In this document: in pieces, positions 19,143 through 27,560 of the stretch | Layout of the letters: each line of letters starts with the position of its first letter | Position numbering within the stretch: the first letter of the stretch is position 1 | Assembly: GCA_002773855.1 (NCBI GenBank) | Contig: PEZY01000005.1 | Coordinates: 147,435 to 211,434, forward strand | Source of the DNA: Candidatus Buchananbacteria bacterium CG10_big_fil_rev_8_21_14_0_10_33_19 | Lineage (GTDB): Bacteria; Patescibacteria; ABY1; 2-01-FULL-39-33 | Length of the DNA stretch: 64,000 nt | Direction: 5' to 3' | Made by a program: the position numbers and the translations under genes | Notes under the pieces: model-generated | The model's database searches: none | Told to the model about the DNA's origin: nothing | The model's input: the letters and a program-made list of their open reading frames with translations, nothing else

Positions 19143-21560
19143 TTAAACCACGAAACTTAATAATCGACCTGGTACAAAGATAGTTTTTTTGATAGTTTGA
19201 TTAATTAAATACTTTTTAATATTTTCATCGGCTTCGGCCAAAGCTACGGCTTCAACCTCAGTGGCATCTTTAGCTAATTTTATTTTAGCTCGTACTTTAC
19301 CATTAACTTGAACGGCAATCTCCACTATTTCATTTTTAAACTTAGATTCATCGGCCTTAGGCCAAGTCTCTTTTATGACACTGGTTTGATGTCCTAATTG
19401 TTGCCATAATTCTTCGACCAAATGAGGGGCAAATGGTGAAAGTAAAATTAAGAATTTTTCCATAATTTCCTGACTAACTGATTTTTGATCAATAATTTTA
19501 TTACTCAAAATCATTAAGGCGGAAACCGCTGTATTAAATCGCATCGCCTCAATATCTTCAGAAACTTTCTTAATCGTTTTATTAACTAAAACATCTAAAT
19601 CAGCATCTACCTTATCTTCTATCTTTCCCAAATCAGCATTGTAAATATTCCACACCCGATCCAAAAATCTTTTCACTCCCACTACACCCTTGGTATCCCA
19701 AGGAATAGCCTGATCAAACGGCCCCATAAACATTTCATAAAGCCTTAGAGTATCAGCTCCATATTCACTAACAACATCATCGGGATTAACCACATTACCA
19801 CGGGACTTCGACATCTTCTCACCACCTTCACCCAAAATCATGCCGTGAGAAGTGCGCTTTTTATAAGGCTCGGAGGTTGGCACTACACCAATATCAAATA
19901 AAAATTTATGCCAAAACCGAGAATACAATAAATGAAGGGTGGTGTGTTCCATCCCACCATTATACCAATCCACTGGCAACCACTGTTTTAATTTTTGATC
20001 ATCGGCCAAAGCCTCATTATTTTTTGGATCAATGTATCTTAAAAAATACCAAGAACTACCAGCCCATTGTGGCATAGTATCAGTTTCGCGTTTGGCCTGG
20101 CCGCCACAATTAGGACATTTAGTGTTGACCCAGTCAGTTAATTTGGCAAGTGGTGACTGACCATCATCACTTGTTTGAAATTCTTTGACCTCGGGCAATT
20201 TAAGTGGTAAATCTTTTTCCGCTACTGGCACAAAACCACATTTTTCACATTCTATTATGGGAATTGGCTCACCCCAATACCTTTGACGCGAAAAGACCCA
20301 GTCACGTAATTTATAATTAATCGCCCCTTTACCAACACCTTTTTCCTCTAACCAACTAATCATTTTAATAATCGCCTCTTGGGGTTTTAAACCATTTAAA
20401 AAATCAGAATTAATCATTTGGCCATTATTAATATCAGCATAAGCCTCTTTGGCAATATCACCACCAGTTATCACTTCAATAATTTCTAAATTAAACTTTT
20501 TAGCAAATTCATAATCGCGTTCGTCATGAGCCGGCACCGCCATAATCGCCCCGGTACCATAAGAAATTAAAACATAATCAGAAATCCAAATCGGAATTTC
20601 TTGATTATTCACTGGATTAATCGCTTTAACACCTTTTAGCTCGACACCGGTTTTTTCTTTTTGTAATTCTGTTCTTTCTAAGTCCGATTTTTTAGCCGAA
20701 TCATTAATATATTTTTCGACTTCAGAAAAATTAGAAATTTCATTTTTTAATTTTTGGATTAATTCATGTTCTGGGGCCAAGACCATATACGTAGCTCCAA
20801 ATAAAGTATCGGGTCTAGTAGTATAGACTTTTATTTTTTCATTACTATCTTTAACAGCAAAATCAACTTCGGCGCCTTCACTTTTACCAATCCAATTTTT
20901 TTGTTGGGTTTTAACTCGTTCAATATAATCAAGATCGTCTAAATCTTTTTCTAATCTATCTGCGTATTTAGTAATTTTTAACATCCATTGTTTTTTGGTT
21001 TTTTTCACCACTTCCCCACCACACCGTTCACATTTACCGTTAACTACTTCTTCATTAGCTAAACCAACTTTACAATCAAGACAAAAATTAATCGCCATTT
21101 CAGTTTTGTAAGCTAAGCCATGTTTAAAAAGTTGCAAAAAAATCCACTGAGTCCATTTATAATACTTAGGATCAGTAGTAGATATTTCTCTACTCCAATC
21201 AAAAGAAAAACCCAAAGACTTTAATTGTCTTCTGAAATTAGCAATATTTTCTTCGGTCTTAATAGCTGGATGAATACCCGTTTTGATCGCAAAGTTTTCT
21301 GCCGGCAAACCAAAAGCATCAAAACCAATTGGATATAAAACATTATAGCCTTCCATTCTTCTTTTCCGAGCCACAATATCCAAAGCCGTATAACTCCTCG
21401 GATGGCCAACATGCAAACCTTCACCTGATGGATAAGGAAATTCTACCAAGCAATAATATTTTGGCTTTTCACTATTATTGTCAGCTTCAAATAATTTATG
21501 TTCTGCCCAATATTTTTGCCATTTAGATTCAATTATTTTATAGTCATAAATCTTGTCCAT
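19143..21560 (-). CDS. leuS: leucyl-tRNA synthetase
   Basis: 805 residues, a full-length class I synthetase charging tRNA-Leu. PYPSGEGLHVGH (42-53) is the HIGH-type signature and KMSKSRGNVVNPDD (near residue 580) the KMSKS signature. A CP1 editing domain lies between them (TTRPDTLFGATYMVLAPEH; GTGAIMAVPAHDERD). Two Cys-rich knuckles are visible: CLDCK...CERCGG and CEKCG...CPNCGG. The C-terminal anticodon-binding domain ends VQVNGKVRAKIKLAKDAT. All catalytic signatures are intact. The gene is flanked by the efp terminator region upstream and an AT-rich gap downstream. Confidence 0.98.
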   Translation of the reverse strand: MDKIYDYKIIESKWQKYWAEHKLFEADNNSEKPKYYCLVEFPYPSGEGLHVGHPRSYTALDIVARKRRMEGYNVLYPIGFDAFGLPAENFAIKTGIHPAIKTEENIANFRRQLKSLGFSFDWSREISTTDPKYYKWTQWIFLQLFKHGLAYKTEMAINFCLDCKVGLANEEVVNGKCERCGGEVVKKTKKQWMLKITKYADRLEKDLDDLDYIERVKTQQKNWIGKSEGAEVDFAVKDSNEKIKVYTTRPDTLFGATYMVLAPEHELIQKLKNEISNFSEVEKYINDSAKKSDLERTELQKEKTGVELKGVKAINPVNNQEIPIWISDYVLISYGTGAIMAVPAHDERDYEFAKKFNLEIIEVITGGDIAKEAYADINNGQMINSDFLNGLKPQEAIIKMISWLEEKGVGKGAINYKLRDWVFSRQRYWGEPIPIIECEKCGFVPVAEKDLPLKLPEVKEFQTSDDGQSPLAKLTDWVNTKCPNCGGQAKRETDTMPQWAGSSWYFLRYIDPKNNEALADDQKLKQWLPVDWYNGGMEHTTLHLLYSRFWHKFLFDIGVVPTSEPYKKRTSHGMILGEGGEKMSKSRGNVVNPDDVVSEYGADTLRLYEMFMGPFDQAIPWDTKGVVGVKRFLDRVWNIYNADLGKIEDKVDADLDVLVNKTIKKVSEDIEAMRFNTAVSALMILSNKIIDQKSVSQEIMEKFLILLSPFAPHLVEELWQQLGHQTSVIKETWPKADESKFKNEIVEIAVQVNGKVRAKIKLAKDATEVEAVALAEADENIKKYLINQTIKKTIFVPGRLLSFVV

Positions 21561-21645
21561 AATAAAGATTTTAAATTAATATAATAATCTAAAATTACCA
21601 TAAATCATCATTTTTTTCAACTTGTTATAAATATTAACACAAACA

Positions 21646-21674
21646 AAAAATACCGCTCTTTAAGCGGTATTTTT
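21646..21674 (-). terminator. intrinsic terminator after efp
   Basis: Stem ACCGCT / AGCGGT extended by an A/T clamp, loop of 5 bases, followed on the minus strand by TTTTTTGTTTGT. It lies 11 bp beyond the efp stop. Confidence 0.85.
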
Positions 21675-21684
21675 AACAACTAAT

Positions 21685-22257
21685 TTAACTAACTCTTTCA
21701 CAATATTCTTCGGTTTCCGTATTGACGCGAATAATATCGCCTTCCTTAACAAATAATGGCACCTGAATACTGACTCCAGTTTCCAGTTCAGCAGTTTTAG
21801 TAACCCGACCTTGAGCCGAATTCCCTTTTACCCCTTCTGGTGCTGACACTACTTTTAATTCTACTTTGGTTGGCAAAGATAATGACACTGGACTGCCAGC
21901 AAAATATAAGACATCTACTCTATCACCATCTTTCATATAATTAGACAGATAACCGACAATTTCTTTATCCAAACTAAACTGTTCAAAATCATCACTAGCC
22001 ATAAAATAAAAATTATCGCCATCATTATAAAGATATTCCGCTTTTTTTCTCTGTAAATCAGCTTCTTCTACTTTATCACCCGGATGAAAATTAACTTCGG
22101 CTACTTTACCGTTTAACAAATTTTTCATTTTAGTTTGCATCACTGGCTTACGCTGTTGCATTCTAACAAAATTTGCCTCAACTACTGTATAAGGACTGCC
22201 TTCATAAATAATATTAGCCCCTTTTTTAATGCCATTTAAATTTGGAATAATAGCCAT
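21685..22257 (-). CDS. efp: elongation factor P with non-lysine tip
   Basis: 190 residues from MAIIPNLNGI; an in-frame extension upstream (from 22311) adds 18 hydrophobic residues unlike the family and is rejected. EF-P relieves ribosome stalling at proline runs. The N-terminal KOW-like domain, the central OB domain and the C-terminal OB domain (GVSIQVPLFVKEGDIIRVNTETEEY) are complete. The loop that reaches the peptidyl-transferase centre reads FVRMQQRKPVMQTKMKNL (30-47): the usual KPGKG is replaced by RMQQR, with Gln at the position normally holding the modified lysine or arginine. It follows the rpsF-ssb-rpsR genes and is closed by a strong terminator. Confidence 0.95.
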   Translation of the reverse strand: MAIIPNLNGIKKGANIIYEGSPYTVVEANFVRMQQRKPVMQTKMKNLLNGKVAEVNFHPGDKVEEADLQRKKAEYLYNDGDNFYFMASDDFEQFSLDKEIVGYLSNYMKDGDRVDVLYFAGSPVSLSLPTKVELKVVSAPEGVKGNSAQGRVTKTAELETGVSIQVPLFVKEGDIIRVNTETEEYCERVS

Positions 22258-22297
22258 AAAATATTTTAAAAAATTTAAGAGTTTAAAGGTTAAAAAT

Positions 22298-22331
22298 AGA
22301 AAGCCAATCATAAATTAATTTATGACTTTCT
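22298..22331. terminator. palindrome between rpsR and efp, weak terminator candidate
   Basis: AGAAAG (22298-22303) pairs with CTTTCT (22326-22331), enclosing the perfect palindrome TCATAAATTAATTTATGA. On the minus strand it is followed by ATTTTT. It could end some rpsR transcripts before efp. Confidence 0.45.
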
Positions 22332-22354
22332 ACTTTTTAACTTTCAATTTGAAT

Positions 22355-22603
22355 TTATTTGGTCACAAAAGGCAGGATAGCCATAATTCTAGCTCGTTTA
22401 ATTGCTTGAGCTAGTTGTCTTTGGTGTTTGGAACAAACACCACTTCGCTTTCGTGGCACGATCTTGGAGTAAGAAGAAATAAATCTTCTTAGCAATTGTT
22501 GATTTTTATAATCAACGTGATCGACGTTATTAACACAAAAATAACAATATCGTTCTTTTTGCATTAAGTCATTTTTTTTATTATTAGTCATTTTCTTAAT
22601 CAT
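22355..22603 (-). CDS. rpsR: 30S ribosomal protein bS18
   Basis: 82 residues (78 if the ATG at 22591 is used). The family core is clear: NQQLLRRFISSYSKIVPRKRSGVCSKHQRQLAQAIKRARIMAILPF. It pairs with bS6 on the ribosomal platform. Cys20, Cys23, Cys57 and His60 form a complete zinc-binding set (CYFC...CSKH), so this is the zinc (C+) form. It lies 9 bp after ssb in the conserved order rpsF-ssb-rpsR. Confidence 0.97.
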   Translation of the reverse strand: MIKKMTNNKKNDLMQKERYCYFCVNNVDHVDYKNQQLLRRFISSYSKIVPRKRSGVCSKHQRQLAQAIKRARIMAILPFVTK

Positions 22604-22612
22604 TTAAAATCT

Positions 22613-23062
22613 TTAAAATGGGATGTCTTCAACTTTGATGTCATCATCAGCTTCTGCTACTGATTGATCTGATTCATCTGATGGAGCTGAACCATAATTA
22701 TTATTAGTTGAAGCTCTAGGTGCAGAAGATTGTCCATTTCTTGGTCCTAGCTGAATATTTTCAGCAATAATTTCTGTTTTCCAGTGCTTAGCACCTTGCT
22801 GATCTGTCCAATTTCTTGTTTGAATTCTTCCTTCAATCATCACTAGACCACCCTTAGTTAAATACTGACCAACGATTTCTGCTAGTCGTCCCCAAGCTAC
22901 GACATTATGAAATTCCGCTTGGGTTTGTTTTTGACCTTGATTGTCAGTCCACATTCTATTAGTCGCTACGCTAAAAGAAGAAACTTGTTGACCATTTGGT
23001 GTATTTTTAACTTCCGGATCTTGAGTCACATTACCAATGATTATTGCTTTGTTAAGATTCAT
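22613..23062 (-). CDS. ssb: single-stranded DNA-binding protein
   Basis: 149 residues. The N-terminal OB fold (MNLNKAIIIGNVTQDPEVKN, FHNVVAWGRLAEIVGQYLTKGGLVMIEGRI) is followed by a Ser/Asn/Asp-rich flexible tail ending DDDIKVEDIPF. The acidic tip ending in DIPF recruits replication and repair proteins in this family. Its place between rpsF and rpsR is the widespread bacterial arrangement and supports one mRNA for all three. Confidence 0.97.
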   Translation of the reverse strand: MNLNKAIIIGNVTQDPEVKNTPNGQQVSSFSVATNRMWTDNQGQKQTQAEFHNVVAWGRLAEIVGQYLTKGGLVMIEGRIQTRNWTDQQGAKHWKTEIIAENIQLGPRNGQSSAPRASTNNNYGSAPSDESDQSVAEADDDIKVEDIPF

Positions 23063-23108
23063 AAGATTGGTTAATTAATTTATAAAATTCCCTCTTGATA
23101 TTTGCTAA

Positions 23109-23570
23109 TTAAATTATAGCATCATCACTTAAAATTTCATCAAGCTTATCATCTAAATTTTTCATATCAGCTTTCTTAGATTCTCTTGGTTTAGAAGCTC
23201 TTTTTTCTTCTACTTTTGGCTTAGATTCCTCAGCTGCTCTCGCTCTTTGTCTTTTTTGTCTCTCAATTTCTTCTGGCGTAATTTTTGGTTTAGTAATAAT
23301 TTGAGATCTCAAAATTTCTTTATCCAATCTAAAATCATTACTAATAGTGGCAATTAAAGTTGGGTCTTCCAACTCAAATTCAGCAACTACATAATAACCA
23401 TGATTAACTTTATCAATTGGATAAGCCAATTTCTTTTTACCTAAAAATTCAGTAAAACCTAAAACACCACCATATTTTTGTAATAGTGTATTTACCTTGT
23501 CTTTAATTGTTTTTAGTTCATCTTCAGTGTACTGATTAGAAACAATATAAAGTAATTCGTAATTTTTCAT
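23109..23570 (-). CDS. rpsF: 30S ribosomal protein bS6 with long charged tail
   Basis: 153 residues; the S6 fold occupies about the first 95 (MKNYELLYIVSNQYTEDELK, GKKKLAYPIDKVNHGYYVVAEFEL). The family is usually 95-135 residues. The remaining 58 are highly charged, first Lys/Arg-rich then acidic (DMKNLDDKLDEILSDDAII); tail length varies between lineages. First gene of the rpsF-ssb-rpsR(-efp) unit. Its 168-nt leader contains a terminator-like hairpin 20 nt before the start, suggesting attenuation. Confidence 0.96.
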   Translation of the reverse strand: MKNYELLYIVSNQYTEDELKTIKDKVNTLLQKYGGVLGFTEFLGKKKLAYPIDKVNHGYYVVAEFELEDPTLIATISNDFRLDKEILRSQIITKPKITPEEIERQKRQRARAAEESKPKVEEKRASKPRESKKADMKNLDDKLDEILSDDAII

Positions 23571-23589
23571 TGATTATGTATTTATTTGT

Positions 23590-23617
23590 AAAAAAACAAC
23601 CCTAAGGCACGCCTTAG
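23590..23617 (-). terminator. terminator-like hairpin in the rpsF leader (candidate attenuator)
   Basis: On the minus strand: stem CTAAGG / CCTTAG, tetraloop CGTG, then GGTTGTTTTTTT. No minus-strand gene lies just upstream that would need terminating; the transcript from 23745-23773 passes through it into rpsF. This fits premature termination controlled by a ligand such as S6:S18, which is inference. Confidence 0.5.
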
Positions 23618-23731
23618 AGTTTATTTGAACTGAACTCATAATTTGGCGCCCCTTCTTCTTGTTCGACTCCCAAGAAGATTATTCGCTGTAAAGCAAATGT
23701 AAAATGGAAAAGGCTTCCTTTTGGATTGAAT

Positions 23732-23759
23732 TTGTTGTAAGCTGATATTAACATATAAA
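23732..23759 (+). promoter_or_regulatory. weak candidate promoter of the Trm11-like gene
   Basis: Plus strand: TTGTTG (23732-23737), 16-bp spacer, TATAAA (23754-23759). It overlaps the opposite promoter, so the two may compete. Confidence 0.35.
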
Positions 23760-23773
23760 TATAAAAAAAGCAA
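23745..23773 (-). promoter_or_regulatory. candidate promoter of the rpsF operon
   Basis: Minus strand: TTGCTT (23768-23773), 17-bp spacer, TAATAT (23745-23750); start near 23738. The -35 box lies just before the start codon of the divergent Trm11-like gene. Confidence 0.5.
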
Positions 23774-23779
23774 GAGCCT

Positions 23780-24886
23780 ATGAAAGCAGAATATATATTC
23801 ATCCTTGGTAACAATACTGAGCTATCAGTCGCCGAAATCAAGGCTTTATACCCAGAAATTGAAATCACCAACAAAACCAACCTCTACTTAAGTGGCAAAA
23901 TAACTGATTTTGACTGTACTAATGCCATCAAAAAATTAGGTGGCACTATTAAAATCGGCCGAGTTATTAGTCAAAATATCGATAAAGACCTAATAATCAA
24001 GGAAATAGTCGCCAAAAAATCTGAATCCAAAATAAACTATGGTCTTAGTTTTTATGACACCAAACCTACTAAACTAGGTATGGAGATCAAAAAAGACTTA
24101 AAAGACCAGGGTATTTCCAGCCGTTTAGTGACCAGTCAAGAAAAAGTCTTATCATCGGTAATTGTCGCCAAAAATAAAGTCTTAGAATTTTTAATTCTCC
24201 CTAATATGTTAGCCATGACCTGTGCTATTCAAGATTTTGAAGAATACGGCAAAAGGGACTATGGTCGTCCCAAAAGTGACGCTCATTCTGGTATGTTACC
24301 ACCCAAACTAGCCAAGATTATGATTAATCTATCAGGCACCACTACTTCAGATACTATTTTAGACCCTTTTTGTGGTTCTGGCACAATTTTAACCGAAGCC
24401 TTGTCACTGGGCTATAAAAATGTTATTGGCAGTGACCTGTCAGCTAAGGCTTGTGAAGACACCAAAGATAATATTGACTGGCTAAACAACGAATACAATA
24501 TTACCGATGCTAAATTTCAAATTTATAATATTAATGCCGATAGTCTAAGCAATAAAATAAAACCCGAATCAGTGAACGCCATTATTACCGAGCCATATTT
24601 AGGTCCCACTATCCGTGATGATGAAAAAGAAAGTCATATTTTTAAAATCATGGCCGGCTTAGAAAATATTTATCTTAAAGCTTTTGAACAATTTAAAATT
24701 ATTCTTAAGACAAACAGTTTAGTAGTGATTGTTATCCCCTTTTGGCACTTAAGTGATCGTGAATTTAGATTACGGATTGAAAACAAAGTGGCCAACCTAG
24801 GTTTTAGGCGACTAGACCGTGGCACTCTTATTTATGCCAGAAGTAATCAAAAAGTTTGGCGTCAAATCCAAATTTGGCAAAAATAA
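23780..24886 (+). CDS. Trm11-like RNA/DNA methyltransferase
   Basis: 368 residues. The C-terminal half is a Rossmann methyltransferase: DPFCGSGT (195-202) binds S-adenosylmethionine and TEPYLGP (270-276) takes the place of the N/D-P-P-Y motif used by amino-methylating enzymes. The block RDYGRPKSDAHSGMLPPKLA (159-178) is the Trm11/RlmL-type lead-in. The N-terminal 150 residues (GNNTELSVAEIKALYPEIE) look like a reduced THUMP-type RNA-binding region. The likely reaction is N2-methylation of a guanosine in tRNA, as in Trm11 at G10, but the target is not proven. It is a single gene, divergent from rpsF, ending in a shared hairpin. Confidence 0.8.
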   Translation: MKAEYIFILGNNTELSVAEIKALYPEIEITNKTNLYLSGKITDFDCTNAIKKLGGTIKIGRVISQNIDKDLIIKEIVAKKSESKINYGLSFYDTKPTKLGMEIKKDLKDQGISSRLVTSQEKVLSSVIVAKNKVLEFLILPNMLAMTCAIQDFEEYGKRDYGRPKSDAHSGMLPPKLAKIMINLSGTTTSDTILDPFCGSGTILTEALSLGYKNVIGSDLSAKACEDTKDNIDWLNNEYNITDAKFQIYNINADSLSNKIKPESVNAIITEPYLGPTIRDDEKESHIFKIMAGLENIYLKAFEQFKIILKTNSLVVIVIPFWHLSDREFRLRIENKVANLGFRRLDRGTLIYARSNQKVWRQIQIWQK

Positions 24887-24908
24887 AAGCGGGAATATTT
24901 CATCCCGC
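24879..24908. terminator. bidirectional terminator
   Basis: Stem GCGGGA (24889-24894) / TCCCGC (24903-24908), 8-base loop. The T-rich tail is on the minus side (TTTTATTTTT), so it chiefly terminates the minus-strand gene at 24926. Confidence 0.75.
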
Positions 24909-24925
24909 GAAAATTAAAGCTTCAA

Positions 24926-25663
24926 CTAAACTATAACTGAAGCTGTTTGATTGGACTCCTGCCAAGTCCGAAAGTAGCTGGGCTGAACCGATGGTTGCCA
25001 AAACCTCTCCATCAATTCACCAACCACCGCATACAAAAAATGCTTGGCTCGCTGAGCGGCTTCTTTGGTTTTAATTTCATCAGCCGTAATACTATAGGCG
25101 AAACAAACAGCCTGAAACTGAGCGCCAGCCCCAGAAAACACTTGAGCCTCGCCATCTTCAACAGCCCCCGAAACATCATTATTAAAACGCTGAACGCGAT
25201 ACATGATAGTATAACGACCTTCTGCTGACATTAAAATATCGACCATCGAATAGACACTGGCATAACCACGGCCCAATATAACAGTGGCCTGATAATAGTC
25301 CAGGCCACCTAATCTTTTGATCGAAGCCTCTTCCAGTTCTGGCAATAGTTGAGTGGGCGGTATTTTACGACGGATACAGTAAGTACCGTCTTCTTGTGGC
25401 ACATTGCCAACCTTACCTTCCACAACTTTAACAACTTGTTCAAAAAATTCCATTTCAGATAACTTGGGAGCTACAATATAACATCTAATGCCATCATCAA
25501 AAAACAAAGTATTAATATTTTCAATATTTTCCAAAACATCAAGAGCCAAATCAACGCAATCACCAGTCAAAATAATCTGATGAGTACCACTATAAAAATA
25601 AGCAGTCACATCATCGCCATTAAAATAAAATCCATTGTCAATTTTTTCTAATTCCTTCAACAT
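24926..25663 (-). CDS. orphan protein, family X member 1 (unknown function)
   Basis: 245 residues, not recognised. It is clearly homologous to the GC-rich gene at 28549-29361. Matched blocks, residue numbers here then there: QIILTGDCV (29-37) / QLVLTGECV (19-27); VPQEDGTYCI (88-97) / IPEKDGGIWL (83-92); VILGRGYASVYSMVDILM (128-145) / MILGIGFSNRFSMVEILL (122-139); MYRVQRFNN (154-162) / IYRVQKFLN (151-159); AKHFLYAVVGELM (206-218) / AKTMLYKFVGEAT (199-211). It has no signal peptide, no membrane helix and no known catalytic motif. One sampled line is about 43% GC, above the local background. It is a free-standing unit with a strong promoter, a 100-nt leader, an AGGAG site 7 nt before the ATG and its own terminator. 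Confidence 0.85.
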   Translation of the reverse strand: MLKELEKIDNGFYFNGDDVTAYFYSGTHQIILTGDCVDLALDVLENIENINTLFFDDGIRCYIVAPKLSEMEFFEQVVKVVEGKVGNVPQEDGTYCIRRKIPPTQLLPELEEASIKRLGGLDYYQATVILGRGYASVYSMVDILMSAEGRYTIMYRVQRFNNDVSGAVEDGEAQVFSGAGAQFQAVCFAYSITADEIKTKEAAQRAKHFLYAVVGELMERFWQPSVQPSYFRTWQESNQTASVIV

Positions 25664-25767
25664 ACTACATCTCCTGTTTTGCGATTTTTACAACCGCAGC
25701 CTCTTGCTATTAGCGCTACCACGCACTACTAGTTGTGTAAGGTACAAGCCGTTTTGTACGACTTAGT

Positions 25768-25796
25768 ATCTTAGCATAAATAACTATTTTTGTCAA
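25768..25796 (-). promoter_or_regulatory. strong promoter of family X member 1
   Basis: Minus strand: consensus TTGACA (25791-25796), 17-bp spacer, TAAGAT (25768-25773). The leader of about 100 nt contains the hairpin GTACAA-AACGGC-TTGTAC near its 5' end and ends in CAGGAG before the ATG. Confidence 0.8.
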
Positions 25797-25810
25797 TAAT
25801 CAGCAAAAAT

Positions 25811-26359
25811 CTAATTTTCTTGCTTCAACAGCAAATCCATTAATTTTAGAAAAATTTTAGTATTCATCTCCACATCTGACATAGCCCGATGAGCGTCTTT
25901 ATGTTCAAAACCAAAGTAACTAGCTACGTTGGTTAAAGTATTACTGGGCAAAGATAATAACTTTCTAGACAATTCTAAAGTATCAATTATCTTGTTTTCT
26001 GGTTGTTTTAAGCCCATTCTTTGACAATAATAAACAATAAAAAGCCAATCAAAACCACGAATATTATGCCCAACCACAATAGAATCACCAATAAATTCTA
26101 AAAAATTTTTAATCACCACATCAATTCCTTGGCCGTTAACTAATAGATATATTTCATTTAAACCATGAACTTTTTCGGCTTCTGGCGGAATCGGTTTAGT
26201 CGGCTGAGCCAACATTTCAAACCGATTAATCACCTCTTGACCTTTTAACTTCAGAGCGGCAATTTCCAAAACATCGTCTTTCTCAGGCTTTAAGCCAGAA
26301 GTTTCTACGTCAAAAACCGTAAACTCCGTCTCTAAAAATTTTTGGTATTTTTCATCCAT
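25811..26359 (-). CDS. DnaQ-like 3'-5' exonuclease
   Basis: 182 residues of the DEDDh exonuclease family. ExoI is FDVETSG with Asp17 and Glu19, ExoII is VVGHNIRGFDW, and ExoIII is HRAMSDVE with the catalytic His and Asp. The length corresponds to a stand-alone epsilon-type exonuclease. It may proofread for DNA polymerase III or act in RNA/DNA turnover; sequence alone does not separate these. Monocistronic between the family X promoter region and the divergent ychF gene. Confidence 0.9.
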   Translation of the reverse strand: MDEKYQKFLETEFTVFDVETSGLKPEKDDVLEIAALKLKGQEVINRFEMLAQPTKPIPPEAEKVHGLNEIYLLVNGQGIDVVIKNFLEFIGDSIVVGHNIRGFDWLFIVYYCQRMGLKQPENKIIDTLELSRKLLSLPSNTLTNVASYFGFEHKDAHRAMSDVEMNTKIFLKLMDLLLKQEN

Positions 26360-26440
26360 AACTTATATATTTATTTATCTATAATTTAGATAAACATCTC
26401 CATCAATTTTAGGCTAATCTGGAATTTTAATCAACCACCA

Positions 26441-26469
26441 TTGAAAAAATCTTAGCTTTCTGTTATAAT
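26441..26469 (+). promoter_or_regulatory. promoter of ychF
   Basis: TTGAAA (26441-26446), 17-bp spacer, TATAAT (26464-26469). The start near 26476 leaves a leader of about 26 nt with no Shine-Dalgarno sequence. Confidence 0.75.
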
Positions 26470-26501
26470 GTCTAGGTTATATTAATCTTAATTTTTAACA
26501 A

Positions 26502-27551
26502 ATGGCTCTCTCAGTTGGCATTGTCGGATTACCGAATGTTGGTAAATCCACTCTTTTTAAAGCTTTAACTAAAAAACAAGTTGACGCTTCTAATTACCCA
26601 TTTTGTACCATTGATCCCAACGTTGGGGTGGTTGCTGTACCAGACGAACGTCTAGATCAATTAGCTAAAGTTTCTGGCTCTCAAAAAATACTACCCACCG
26701 CCATTGAATTTGTCGATATTGCTGGGCTAGTGGCTGGCGCTCACAAAGGTGAGGGCTTAGGTAATAAATTTCTAGCTAATATCAGAAACACTGATGCTAT
26801 TGTTCAAGTTCTTAGACATTTCACTGATAAAGATGTGGCCCACGTTCATGGTAAAGTTGACCCAGAATCTGACAAAGGCACAATTAATTTAGAATTAATT
26901 TTTGCCGATTTATCTAGTGTCGAAAATCGACTAAACAAAAATGAAAAATTAGCCAGAAGCAATGACAAAGAAGCCAAAGAGTTGCAACCAATTTTATTAA
27001 AACTAAAACAAGGTTTGGAAAATGAACAATTGGCTATAAATATAATTACTGATGAAGAGGAAAAGGCCTTGGTTAAAGATTTAAATCTCTTGACTATGAA
27101 GCCAATGATTTATGTTTTAAATGTAGATGAAGACAATGTTTTTCAAGAAACTGATTACATTGCCATTTCTGCTAAAATCGAAGCTGACCTATCAGAATTG
27201 TCATATGACGAAGCTCAAGAATATTTAACCGAATTAAAACTAGACTCTTCGGGCTTAGATAAATTAATCAGAAAAGCTTATGAGACATTAAACTTGATTA
27301 CTTTTTTTACTTCTGGCCCCCAAGAAGCCCGAGCCTGGACCATTAAAAAAGGTTCCAAGGCGCCACAAGCCGCTGGTGTTATTCATACCGATTTTGAAAA
27401 AGGCTTTATTAGAGCCGAAGTAATTAATTGGCAAGATTTTATTGAGTGTGGTGGTGAAGTCAAAGCCAAAGAAAAAGGTTTAATTAGATTAGAGGGTAAG
27501 GATTATGTCATGGCTGATGGTGATGTTTGCCATTTTAGATTTGCTACTTAA
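26502..27551 (+). CDS. ychF: ribosome-binding ATPase YchF
   Basis: 349 residues, a TRAFAC-class P-loop NTPase of the Obg/OLA1 family that binds ribosomes and prefers ATP. GLPNVGKST (9-17) is the P-loop, NYPFCTIDPNVG switch I, DIAGLVAGAHKGEGLGNKFL the G3 region, and YVLNVDE stands where NKxD would be, as in YchF. The TGS domain closes the protein (TSGPQEARAWTIKKGSKAPQ, HTDFEKGFIRAEV, VMADGDVCHFRF). Close to the usual 363 residues. It appears co-transcribed with a 44-codon membrane peptide. Confidence 0.97.
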   Translation: MALSVGIVGLPNVGKSTLFKALTKKQVDASNYPFCTIDPNVGVVAVPDERLDQLAKVSGSQKILPTAIEFVDIAGLVAGAHKGEGLGNKFLANIRNTDAIVQVLRHFTDKDVAHVHGKVDPESDKGTINLELIFADLSSVENRLNKNEKLARSNDKEAKELQPILLKLKQGLENEQLAINIITDEEEKALVKDLNLLTMKPMIYVLNVDEDNVFQETDYIAISAKIEADLSELSYDEAQEYLTELKLDSSGLDKLIRKAYETLNLITFFTSGPQEARAWTIKKGSKAPQAAGVIHTDFEKGFIRAEVINWQDFIECGGEVKAKEKGLIRLEGKDYVMADGDVCHFRFAT

Positions 27552-27560
27552 GTTAAATAT

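Noticed and set aside
22258..22311. 18-residue N-terminal extension of EF-P
   Set aside because: Hydrophobic and unlike the family; EF-P proteins begin at MAxxxxxxxxK-x-G, here 22257.
23650..23680. tRNA T-loop-like GTTCGACTC
   Set aside because: No acceptor, D- or anticodon arms around it and the loop is nine bases; it is a leader hairpin.
23614..23880. Minus-strand frame of 88 codons upstream of rpsF
   Set aside because: It overlaps the Trm11-like start and both promoters, lacks a ribosome site and ends in the leader; better explained as untranslated leader.
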